Shown here one piece after another: positions 10,774 to 21,423 of a DNA stretch of 64,000 bases. The position numbers and the translations under genes were made by a program. Position 1 is the stretch's first letter. Every line of letters begins with the position of its first letter. Under the pieces are notes generated by a model. The model was not told the origin of the DNA and searched no databases. It saw nothing but the letters and a program-made list of their open reading frames with translations. Source of the DNA: Diphasiastrum complanatum (lineage: Eukaryota; Streptophyta; Lycopodiopsida; Lycopodiales; Lycopodiaceae); the NCBI GenBank assembly GCA_029204225.1, contig CM055101.1, positions 37,925,374 to 37,989,373 of the forward strand, written 5' to 3'.

Positions 10774-11960
10774 ACATGATTGAAACACATGAGCAATGCC
10801 CTTTTAAATACACAACAAATGAGTGCACAATTTGTTGCATTTATTGTACTTGCACTTCCTCTACATAGTTCGACACAAACTACTACTTTTATAAATACAT
10901 ACCCTGAACATATGCGGGCATTTATTTTAAAACGCAAAACTGAGTTACAAAACCTAGTTACGAATTTTACAGACATACACTACAAAACCAAAATTGAAAA
11001 ATACCTTGCACGACCAAATACTCATGTGCATTTATGTTTGGCAGAATATATTTCATGCTATTGTATAACAAACTCTGGCATTCGTAAATGTAGAACCCCA
11101 CAAATAATAAGATTCATACACTATAACCAACATAAAGATCCTGAAAACTTTTATCGCGAGTAACTACTCCTATGCAAGCCATTTATAGAAACTGAAAATA
11201 ACATTACTGAACATTACATAACTCTCAAAGCCGCATACGATTTCCATTATAATACCATCCAAACGAATTCCAATAAATTTAATTACGAGTTCCCAAAATC
11301 CATGTACTACTCTTGTATCATCACCCCATTCTACCAATACAAGCAATACATCAAAAAATTCCATTTCCAATATAAATCAACATCATGAACAACAATATAT
11401 CTACAACATCTAACTTGACATCCGTTTAATTCAAAAATCAAATGCCCCACATAACCTCCAAGAAAATCCAGTGCCATTACATAAACTAATGGATCAACAA
11501 TCGTACTTTGAGCATATCAGGAATTTAACTAAAAAAACAACGCCTAATTCTTGATGATATCATGTATTTAAAACGAACATTCCCAGACAAACGCCTCAAC
11601 TTATTTCTGACAGGTAGTGCAGGCACTGGTAAAACATTTACAATGCTTATTTTAGTTTAAGGTTTATTACGACACTATTACAAATACTATTCAACAGATA
11701 TTGATTTGCCAAAAAGTCTACTGCTTGCATATACCGACAAAACTGCATACAACATTGGTGGAACCACCATCCATTCAGCTTTACATATACCTATAAACAC
11801 AAACCACTTGACATTACTATCTGGTGATAAACTTCAAGAACTGACAACTAGATATCATGACTTGCAACTTGTAATGTTCGATGAAATATCTTTAATAGGC
11901 AAACACATATTTGAATTTGCTGACCAACGCCTTCGATCCATTAAACATACACCAAAATAG
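10774..11960 (+). pseudogene. Helentron Rep-helicase remnant (Pif1 helicase start)
   Basis: The frame 10780-11163 matches the region after the Rep domain of the larger Helentron at 35716-36700 (NALLNTQQMSAQFVAFIVL, FINTYPEHMRAF, YKTKIEKYLARP). A broken stretch follows. Near 11600-11640 the Pif1 Walker A reads FLTGSAGTGKTF in a frame with a stop just after. Frame 11706-11960 gives YTDKTAYNIGGTTIHSALHI and the Walker B VMFDEISLIG. The match ends after IKHTPK. It is a 1.2-kb internal fragment of a second, related copy. Confidence 0.85.
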
Positions 11961-12614
11961 ACAAAATGGATCGTAATATATATGTGCCGAAGTTATATTT
12001 AGTATATTATTAAAATACATATTTCTATTGAGAATATTTATATGCAGTGTTGTAAAAGTTTTATTTGAAAAGAAATTGTTCTCCCACCAGACTGCGTCCG
12101 TATTAGCCGAATTTATGGAATTCGTAAAAAGTTCTATAATTAGTTGTTTAATACATGTGGTTGCTTTTGGAAATTAGTAAGAAATGCAAATACTACAAGA
12201 ATATCTATGTTTTTTGGAAAATGTTTTATAGATTCGGATTGTGTATTTAAGTTTATCACTGATTTAACATCCATGTTGAAAAGGAAGAAGCTTGAAAATT
12301 CAGAAATAGGTGTACGAGGATACCAGCAACAGCACCTGCAAATGAACATGAATGGAACTTAAAAATTACATGTTCGGATCACTATTTTATGACTTCCAAA
12401 AGTAGTGCAAAATAGAATGAAAGTATGGACATAATGTATGTCTTCCAAATTGGTTTGTACGTATGCATTCGTAACTTAATATCTGTAAGACAAACAAATA
12501 TGCATGATAATTATAAAGCAGTACAACACCTGACAACATAAAGGCTTCAAGTTTTTTTTGGGCATTTATGAAATACTGCTATTGTGTTATAAAGTTTACT
12601 AAAAATAGACTTCA
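11961..12614. other. unassigned spacer
   Basis: AT-rich sequence with two small overlapping frames at 12140-12362 that show no motif. I see no gene or repeat here. Confidence 0.4.
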
Positions 12615-12991
12615 CATTAGAGGAGTTCTAAATCCAAAAGAGACCCTTTGTAGAGATTCTTTTTATATTTTTTCTCAATTTTTTCTTACACAGACCAATC
12701 AAAACACTCAAATTTGAAATCTACGTAACGTAACTTTTTGAGTCCACATTTTGATTCCACACGAAAAATGGCATAACTTTTTTAGTGGTAAGTCCGAATT
12801 TAGTGGAGTTTGGTGCACTAGAAAGTGCTCGACAAGAACTTTCCAATGATATGTAAGATGACATGCTTCTAAGATACGATTAAAAAGTTATGGCAAGTCA
12901 AAAGTATTGGTGTTATAATATTTTAGTAATATAAACTACATCTTGCACGAATTCTTAAAGGGTCTTTTTGGAGCTCAAAACTCCTCTAACG
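12615..12991. mobile_element. 377-bp TIR element (MITE), copy 1
   Basis: The left end CATTAGAGGAGTTCTAAAT and the right end, read in reverse, CGTTAGAGGAGTTTTGAG form terminal inverted repeats of about 30 bases that continue to AGACCCTTT. A second copy in opposite orientation and nearly the same length lies at 55455-55832. It has no coding capacity. The flanks do not show a clear target duplication, so the superfamily is unassigned. Confidence 0.88.
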
Positions 12992-13794
12992 TTTATTTAT
13001 AAAGTTTATCTCGTAAATAGAATTATTGTACTTCAATGTTTGTTTTTTGAAGTTGCTAGGATGATAATGGTTGTAGACTATTAACACGACTACACATATA
13101 ATTACATGGTTGTAGATTTCTAATGTATTTATCATTACATGAAATCAACACATTCTGCTATTAGTTTTCAATTTCTATAAAAAAGCATGGACGAATTATG
13201 TATGGTCGTCAGGTTTTTTACACACACACGTACACACACACATGTACACATACAGACACACACACATATAGATTGCAACAATTTTTTTTTTTTAAAAGCA
13301 ATTTAACTAGTACATTGAAACAGATTCAAATATGTGAAGCGGCATAATAAAGCATTGACCAAAGTTCATGTGTTATTGTGTTTGTAATTTTCTAGGTCAA
13401 GTCATTATTGAGGTAAATCAAGCGATTGAAGCTAAAAGCAACATGCAAAAATTAATGTTGTAAAAGTAGGCAATCGAAGTATGATACTATGACGAGGACA
13501 TTTCTTTGTTTGAAGCTATGTTAATGATTTGTGAAAAATAAATCACGTACTAATCATGGATTTCTTAACAACTAATGTATTATTGCATAAATAAAAGTTG
13601 GAAAACATCATGCTAGAATATGGTTTGCATGTATTTTTGATAATCCATACAAAATTTGTATCGGTATGGTAACAGAGTTATTGTAATGCATTGTAGGTGT
13701 ACTAATGTAGGTTTGCGAAATTACCTCATGGTAAAGTACGAGAATTGTAATTTTTTATATTAAAAAATGTATATGAAAGTACAAATGGAATGTT
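12992..13794. other. unassigned AT-rich spacer with CA-rich microsatellite
   Basis: The only feature seen is a run of imperfect CA repeats at about 13213-13267, followed by a T tract near 13283. No gene is visible. Confidence 0.5.
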
Positions 13795-13950
13795 TATTGA
13801 AAAAATAATGATGTTCGTATAGCACAACTCGTTCAAAATGAACGCCATCTCTATCAGGAAAGTGCATCTGAAAAAATGATGATGTTCGTATACCATAACT
13901 CGTTCAAAATGAATGTCATCTACATCAGAAAAATGCATATGGAAAGTTTC
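13795..13950. repeat. ~72-bp direct repeat
   Basis: GATGTTCGTATAGCACAACT starts at about 13809, and a near copy (GATGTTCGTATACCATAACT) starts at about 13881. Both continue CGTTCAAAATGAA. A third, weaker copy of the core lies near 14285. The minus frame 13938-13726 is a product of this repeat. Confidence 0.75.
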
Positions 13951-14630
13951 TATGGAACTGAATTTAATGTTTTTTTTGCAAATTTTGAGGTTGAAATGGT
14001 ATGTAGGTCTACTAATATACGATTACAATAAAAAATCTTTTGAAATTGATTCCTATTTATAACTCTGAAAACTATATGGAAATGTTCTAAAAAAGTACAC
14101 GGTTGCGGTTTTACAAGTATGATGTTGTTTGTAATGCAAGAATGTCAATTAACTATACAAGAAAAAATATATCAAAATGTATAAATTCAACATTTACAAA
14201 AAAGTAATGTATGAAATGGCGTGTATATCGTGGTTCATCTATTTTAAATTACAAGTATTCGCTAATACACGATTACATAATAGAATTTGTTCAAAATGAT
14301 TACCTTCCACATCATAAAAACATGTATGAAAGCCTTCTAGAAAACTAAACTTTATCATTTCTGCAAGCACGATGTGATCCCTAAGACAAGAGTCTCAGAC
14401 TTTTATGTACAAAAGAACATCACTATTTTTTGGTAACGACAAATTAGGATTTAACCAGTCCTGAAATCTTGGACGACTTTCGTTTGGGAGTGTGATTGCC
14501 ATCCATTTGAGCAGGTAACTTGCATAGTACCCAACGAGGCGTGTGCATGAATCATTCGATTGTGCGGATTAATCGCTGAAAGTTGAAATACTCGTATGTA
14601 CTTGTCTAAAGGTCTAGAATTCGCCAAGGA

Positions 14631-16104
14631 TTAGAGGCTAGTCAAAAACAAATTGAGCAGGTCGTGTTTGGTAACGTTATGTAATTGCAAACAAGTAGAT
14701 GCCTCTTTTATTGGTGAAATATACACCGAAAAAACTCGAAGCGCACAGCGGTTGTTCTCGGTTTTTGTGCTTGCAAATGATAATTCTTTTTCGAGCCCTA
14801 CAATGCATTCCTTTAGAATCATTATTTCATGCACAACAGCATGCACATGTTTGCACACATTCCCAAGTTCTGTAATGTGTGCTTCCTTTGTCAGTTCTAG
14901 ATTCTGTTTCATGTACTGCAATTCGCTTTCAGATTCCGTAATGTTACGTGGGCCTGTTTTAGTTCTGTCTGGCAAAATTTATGATCGTGTATGACATGCA
15001 TATTTTAAATTTCAACTCTGGGACATTTTGGGGCCGCAATTGCTTTGGCAATTTACATTTGTTATATGGAACTGCAACGGACGAGGTAGATTGAATAGCC
15101 TGGGTGTCACACACATCGGATGTTGGAATTATGATATTCTCAAATATGTTGCAAGGCAGGGAAATAGAAGATGCAGGTGCAAAGGCACCAACTTGAAATG
15201 CAATTAAATCCAGTAAGTACTCGCTTGTTTTTAGGTATAGAGGAGCTGGATCAGATATAGAGTATATGCTCTCTTGTAAACGTTCATGTGAAACAATCAA
15301 TAAATCTGTAATGCATGTGCGAGCTATGAAGGAGACCCAATTTATTGCAATAGATTCAGTTGTTGGGTGGTAACCTTGGAAAATACAAACCGCAATACTA
15401 GTCCAGAGCATGGGTAATACATTATCATAGGAGCACAAAAATATCACATATGAAATATCATAATGCTTGAAACTGACGGTTTTTTATTTGTGAAATCAAT
15501 AGGTTTTGGTTTAAGACGAATGGTAAGTTTTCATTCATAACACGAAAACATGCATGGGGGGTTAGTACGGAAAAATCGTACACGTTCCGAGTATCGTATG
15601 GGATTAGAAATAGGTCACAAAAAGAATGTTCGGTAACTTCTAGTTGTGTATTTGTTTCTCGTAATTTGATTGCACTAATTTTTTGATGAAAGAATACATG
15701 ATCATCAATGACTATGTTAGTTGTACTGTGACCGTGGCCGGCTTTGGCAAATTCATACTGGCACTCTGATATTAGATGGATTAATTGGTACATGTCATTG
15801 TGTTGACAATAGTGTGCACATACACGATCAAGATAGGATTCATGCAATCGGATATGGAATTGTGGATCATGAAAACATACAGTGTAAAATTGATGAGGTA
15901 GTAATAGCAAATGAGGGAACTGGCCAGGGATAGCTTTCGGAATGCTAATTTCAAGTAGCAACTGATTCTTGAAATTAATGACAGTTTTGGAAGATGCGCA
16001 CATGTGACATGTCGATTTGGATTGTAAATGAAAAAGGTTCGTACGTGTACAATTTACGAGATTTGGATTTTTTTCCAGAACAACAACTAGAATTCCAAGA
16101 GTAT
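14631..16104 (-). CDS. probable downstream exons: OB-fold-like and coiled-coil ORFs
   Basis: Three minus-strand frames follow one another: 16126-15458, 15447-14959 and 14975-14631. The first is preceded by a good acceptor (GTGGTGGTTGCAG at 16105) and starts DTLGILVVVLEKNP, which resembles an OB-fold strand pair in RPA DNA-binding domains. It holds STCHMCASS. The last frame is rich in Glu, Lys and Leu (ELTKEAHITELGN, VGLEKELSFAS) and looks like a coiled coil. A donor in the preceding gene (AAAAGGTATAC, exon edge at 16965) would join in phase to 16104, giving a longer isoform. I could not settle the joints between the three frames. It may be a separate gene or a decayed tail. Confidence 0.5.
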
Positions 16105-16240
16105 CTGCAACCACCACATAAATCAATTTATAAAAGATAAATTTCGTAACAATGTCGGAATAGTTTGTTTTATAAAATTCAAAGAGACTTATAACCTGCT
16201 ATTTAAATATATAACAACTATACCATCTGAAATTTGTATA

Positions 16241-16242
<2 letters not shown>

Positions 16243-16283
<41 letters not shown>

Positions 16284-16318
16284 CGCGTGCGTGCACGGGT
16301 GTATGTGCGTGCACACAT
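16243..16318. repeat. TG/GC alternating microsatellite
   Basis: About 15 TG units run into six GC units and then mixed GTGC repeats. The whole tract alternates purine and pyrimidine, the pattern that favours Z-DNA. It lies between the last exon of the OB-fold gene and the downstream ORFs. Confidence 0.9.
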
Positions 16319-16776
16319 GTATGTTTTTATATCATAAAAATACCGTCATGTTAGAAAATACCCAAACACAACACTACAATTCATGGAATTCATTCAAAAC
16401 AATACAGTAGAATTACAGTTTTATAAAAAACACATGCAACTTAAAGGAATGCAAAGTTTCAAAACCATGTACATTTAAAATGTTAAATATATTAGATTAC
16501 AGTAAATAAGTGCAACCACAAAAATTACATGCCAATCTAAATAACAATTTTGAAACTAAAAAATATGTACTACCCAATAAATAAGCAACCAGAAATAAAA
16601 TTCTGGAATATATATTAAATGTAGTGTTTAAAAGAAAAACACGGTTTTTTATTCTACACAGGTGATATAACATAGTTACGAATTATGGAAATCAAAAGTA
16701 CAAGTATATGTATACATACTACTTTTGAAAATGGAACACAAGTTCAAATATGTAACGTGATGTTATTTTTACAAAG

Positions 16777-19700
16777 CTACTCAAATAGTTTCTCATATTC
16801 AAGTACGTAAACATGCTCGTCGATCAAAAATCGACCATTGCCTTCAAATTTTGCCAAAGTTGCCTGAGTTGCAATAGGGTCCTCATTTTGCAGCACTGAC
16901 AAAGGCTTTGCCAAATTAAATATGTTTTGTATTAATGCGCCTTTCATTTTAATTTCATGTATACCTTTTGGCCCAATCACAACGCCATTCAAGCAAGAGG
17001 CTTTTTCTAAAGTAGTTGGATGCATACACACGAAGAAGAAAGCGTTGTCATTTCGAAAGCCGAACTTATCATGTTTGCAAAATATACAAACACATTGCTC
17101 AAAAAAAGGTGCATTAATTCCTTTAACACTAAAATTTGCAAATACCACAATCAGTTCACATGTCTTAAATTGCCAATAAAAATCTACCATATCAAATCGC
17201 AGTTAATGCGTATGGTTTTGATACATAAAAAAAATTAACTTCCAAAATTTATTTTCGAAATTCGCACCTCCATTGGAACTGGATGTTGTTTGGTTTGCTT
17301 TGCGCGCACCAATACCAATTTATCAAAAAACTCTCCAACTAGAACACCCGCAAATATTCTCTTTGATGATGCAGCAAATAGTAGTGGATTTGATTTCTTC
17401 CAAATTCCCAAATTCCGGATACTATATACATAACAACGTTCGCTTTTGAAAGAGTCGAGAATTTCATTGTACAACTTTTCGGTGTCATTCCAGAATAATA
17501 TCTACGGAACATTAAATTGAATTTTAAAAGGTACAATACATGCGCAACTTTTGCATGAAAAACAATGCTTTTACTACAATTTCGAAATCAAATTTTTATT
17601 TTTTATAGGTACCTCGCCTTGGTTGGATTGATTAAACCCATCTGCAACATTAATAGAATGACGATTTCCATTCATAGCGTTAACTCCAATAATGGCAACA
17701 GCTACTGTCCCAAGCAGGTACGAATTATGGATTTTAGTGTTGTCTGCTAACAGTTCGATACAATCTTCTCGAAAATTAGCCAGTGTAATTTCTGGGAAGA
17801 CCGAACATGGATGTATGTGTAGTGGCGCAATTTTCGTAACGATTGTTGCTTGGGTATAGATCAATGTGAAATTCGAGGACCTGTAATCGTTTCGAGGGTT
17901 TCTTTTATGAACTGTAAAATTACGAAGCTTTATAAAATCATTAATAACCAAAGTCTTGAAAGTCGGGTAATACATTTGTTGGATAGACAATGTAATTGTA
18001 TTATTTTCACATACATCTACCAAGTCAAATTTTATGTACATCGCGTATGGTACGTTCATCACAAAGTTACCGTACTTCATTATTTGGCCCTCACACATTA
18101 CATTCTGCAATCCTAATTCTATGTCTTATATGCACACTTGTCTAATTGCAGGACGCGATTTTGATGTAGATGCTTCAACAGTGTGCAGTCGTTTACGGAC
18201 GGGTTCAATAGTAGGTAACTCCGCGAGTTGTTTAAGTGCTGAATGTATTTCGTCAGGCATTTGATTCGAGTACACTGTATCAATAGTCGTAGCCGTACAT
18301 TCTGTATGCAGAGGATGCTAAAACTTAGTTATCACTATTTATACGGCCCGTGCGTCATACGTAAAATGTATTATAACAATCCGTTATAAATATACAGGAA
18401 CCTATTACTATGGAAATGACCGCATACAATATAAATGGTACTGAATATGTAAACAATGTTTTTTTTTGTGCATGTCTTAATTCTATTTACTGATATTACC
18501 TAAACTTTCATATTGTTGGACAGCTTGTTTTATTTGTTGGACTTCATCTGCACAACAGTGCATTCATGTTAGGTTAACCACATACAAATAAAATTATATA
18601 AGGACTGTGAAGAATTGCCAAAAATTGGCAAATCTAGCTTGATCAAAAACCATGTAGTATAATGTAAATTTTGTACATAAGTGGTTTCCATCATGTGAGG
18701 GCAAGATGCCACGTGTCAATCCACTCCTAATTTATGTTAGGTCAAGTCCATAGGGTTGGTCATGTCATTTTGGTAGTGATTCCTAGTTTATAGGACCTAA
18801 ATCCTAGATTTAAGGTGAAAATTTTGACCAAGTAGCTAAACCAAATCAATTTCTACTTGTTTCTCAGGTTGAAGGCTGTACCACAGCCTGTAGTACACAC
18901 GTGTGAGCTCAGATTTCAATGTTGATCAATGCTTTTGGTTGTTAATGCTTGTTGTTTGTCAAATTGCCAATCTAGATCAACTTTTTTGTGTCTAGTTTTT
19001 TGATAGATTGTTAAGCAAGCATCCAATCACTCTTGTGGATCTTTTGTAGATCCATTTATGGTCCTAAAGTACTGTACTTTCACATGGTATCAGAGCCAAG
19101 TACAAGAGCATAAGCCATTGATCTAATGCAAATCCATTTTTAGCAAGTTGGTGCTAAAAACTAGTATTGAGAGGGCAAGCTAGAATCTTGATTTTGGTGA
19201 GCAGATTTGATCCCAAACTTGGTAGGGGCCCAAATCCGTACTATCCACATGTGTGAGCACCTCTGAACCTGTATTTAATGCATGGTATTCATTTGATCCA
19301 AATAAATTTAATTTGTGAACTTTTGATGTAATTTTTGGTGGAAATCTTAGGATAAGCTACCAAGATTGAGTGCCATTGATTAGATTTGACATAGGGTCAT
19401 GAGATCTAATTAATCTAGGCTGAAATCAGATCCTCTAAACTTTTTTTACAAGTCTTGAAAGTACATCAAAAAGTGTGTGGGAGATTTAGTCATGTTATTG
19501 TCCAAAAATAGCCAAAATTCACAAGATTTGATTGTAAGTAGATTTCACATCATCTTATCTTCATTCCAGCTTTGTGAGGGAGTGCTAGAACTGAGATTAT
19601 AAGTCTATTTTTTGGATTAGAAATCTAATTTGAGTGAAACACTACAAGAGAGAGACCTTAGTGAGTTTCTAGAGACAATCAAATCCATTTCTTGACAAGA

Positions 19701-21423
19701 TTTGTTTGAAAGTAGTTTTCACTTAATCTTATATTCATTCCACCTTTGTGAGGGAGTGATAGAGCTGTGATTATAAATCCATTTGTTGGATTAGAAATCA
19801 AATTTGAGTGAAACATTGCAAGTGTGAGACCTTTGTGAGTTTCAAGTCAATCAAATCTATTTCTTGTTTGTAGAAGTCAGTAGTAAGATGGAATCTGCTG
19901 GAGCATACCTTCTAGAAGCTAGTGAGAGATTGAATTTTACAAATTATGCTATTTGGAAGGTTAGGATGGAGTCACTCTTGGTGCTCCAAGACTTTTATGA
20001 GTTCTTGATTGAAGATGAAGATGAACTTCTAGGTGCACATAAGTTAGCTAGATAGAAGAAGAGATCTAGGCTTGCACCTCATTGTGTAAAGATGAATGTA
20101 AGCAATGCTTTGTTAAGAGAAGTATCAGCATGTATTAGTGATGAAGATGCTTGGGAGTCTTTAAAATCAATCTATGAATCTAGTAACACTTCAAGAGTAC
20201 TCATACTTAGAAATCAGATTTTGCAAAGCATGAAGAGAAGTGAGGAGAGTGCAGAAAATGCCTTAGCATGATGTTTAGTTTTAAAGTGTGCTACATGTAT
20301 ATAGACACATTTATAAAACATCTTGTAAGGGATCCTCTAAGAGGTGGTGAAAGATCCTTCATGGACATCAATTTCTATTGAAGTCTCAAAAGTTCCTTGT
20401 TTGTAGCTGGATTTTTTAGACACTTTTAAAAGCTTTCAGTCATCTATCAAGAGAGTTGTAAATAGATCAAGCTAAATTTGAGGAGTGTGAAGAATTGCCA
20501 AAAATTGGCAAATCTAGCTTGATTAAAAACCATCTAGTATAATGTAAATTTTTTTTTGACCAACTAGCTATCTATCAAGCATGACTCTCGAAAATAGACT
20601 AGGGTTTCATTTTAGGTCAAGGAGAGTGAATTAACTTCCTTATTACATGCTGGAAATCCTACTAACTTCAAGAAGGAAGTCGAATTTGCTATGTATTCCT
20701 TCTCTCCATAGTGAGAAGATAGAAAACTTTTGGAGCTCATTGGCAATCTCAAGCTAGTTCATTATGAACATTGAGTTTTTGTGATCCAAATGAACCCAAA
20801 TCAATTTCTACTTGTTTCTCAAGTTGAAGGCCGTACCACAGCCTGTAGTACACACGTGTGGGCTCGGATTTCAATGTTGATCAATGCTTTTGATTGTTAA
20901 TGCTTGTTGTTTGTCAAATTGCCAATCTAGATCAACTTTTTTGAGTCTAATTTTTTGATAGATTGTTAAGCAAGCATCCAATCACTCTTGTGGATCTTTT
21001 GTAGATCCATTTATGGTCCTAAAGTACCGTACTTTTTCAAGGACCAATTTACCTAGTTTGTGCGCATAGCAATCTAAAGTTGTTATCCGTAAACTTCCAA
21101 TTTTTTTTTTTAATTCTGTTTATTTTTCAAGCACTTAAATTATGTTTGAGATTCTTCTTGTAACCTACCGTTTTCTAGCAATATTTACTAGCATACCGTC
21201 TGTCATAGAAGAGAGGTTTTTTTTCTATCCGTTGAAGTTCTTCTGCAAAAGCACAATATGTTTCATGAGTATGCGGTATATTGAATTTAGCATAACTATA
21301 AAATTGTGCAAGACCTGTTGTTTTTAAGAATGGGATTGATTTATTATACTTTAATAAAATATTACTATAAGTAAGTACAAAATCGTCCTCGATTTCTGCG
21401 GCTGCGATATGCGAAGTAGCCAT
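16777..21423 (-). CDS. OB-fold single-strand DNA-binding protein, RPA/POT1-like, five exons
   Basis: Five minus-strand exons join in phase: 21423-21189, 18301-18138, 18104-17613, 17501-17268 and 17163-16777 (1512 nt, 503 codons plus stop). Start MATSHIAAAEIEDDF. Exon 3 has an OB-like stretch of Telo_bind/POT1 type (INDFIKLRNFTVHKRN, then SSNFTLIYTQATIVTKI). A second, RPA-like fold spans exons 3-4 (TVAVAIIGVNAMNGNRHSI, DGF, ILFWNDTEKLYNEI). Exon 5 has CVCIFC, a possible zinc site. Donors and acceptors follow GT-AG, and the first donor is GTAAAT. There is no stop or frameshift. Intron 1 holds a 2.4-kb copia insertion. Plant Helitrons often carry RPA-like genes, and a helicase remnant lies 4.8 kb away, so a transposon origin is possible. 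The family call is from motifs only. Confidence 0.68.
18606..19084 (+). repeat. 5' LTR of intron copia
   Basis: It starts TGTGAAGAATTGCC and ends ACTTTCACA. Compared with the 3' LTR it keeps the region after the start (near 18670-18830) but lacks about 250 bases before AAATCAATTTCTACTTG. Confidence 0.92.
19085..19097 (+). promoter_or_regulatory. Primer-binding site of intron copia
   Basis: TGGTATCAGAGCC abuts the LTR end, as in element A. Confidence 0.9.
19520..19870 (+). repeat. ~178-bp tandem duplication in the copia leader
   Basis: Two consecutive copies start ACAAGATTTGATTG (19520) and ACAAGATTTGTTTG (about 19697). Both contain TTTGTGAGGGAGTG and end CAAATC(C/T)ATTTCTTG just before the gag start. 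Confidence 0.85.
19888..20270 (+). pseudogene. gag: Truncated copia gag
   Basis: It starts MESAGAYLLEASERLNFTNY and continues WKVRMESLLVLQDFYEF, the DUF4219/UBN2 gag start shared with elements A and I. One in-frame stop follows LGAHKLAR at about 20053. The same frame then continues (HCVKMNVSNALLREVSA, YESSNTSRVLILRNQILQ) to about 20270, where it is joined to the 3' untranslated region. Zinc knuckle and everything downstream are missing. Confidence 0.85.
20486..21039 (+). repeat. 3' LTR of intron copia
   Basis: It repeats the 5' LTR start and end. It lacks the ~150 bases after GTAAATTTTT that the 5' LTR has, but keeps a ~240-base block (ATTACATGCTGG, GTATTCC, CTCCATAGTGAGAAGATAG) that the 5' LTR lost. 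The solo LTR at 35846-36536 has both parts. Confidence 0.92.

Larger units (their letters stand above)
18606..21039 (+). mobile_element. Ty1/copia deletion derivative with perfect target duplication
   Basis: It is flanked by AGGAC at 18601-18605 and 21040-21044. The 5' LTR is 18606-19084 and the 3' LTR 20486-21039. The primer site follows the 5' LTR and AAATTTGAGGAG precedes the 3' LTR. The internal region has only a leader, about 380 bases of gag and a 3' untranslated part that matches 47985-48203 of element K. Protease, integrase and reverse transcriptase are deleted at about 20270. It sits in intron 1 of the minus-strand OB-fold gene, in opposite orientation. Confidence 0.95.
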
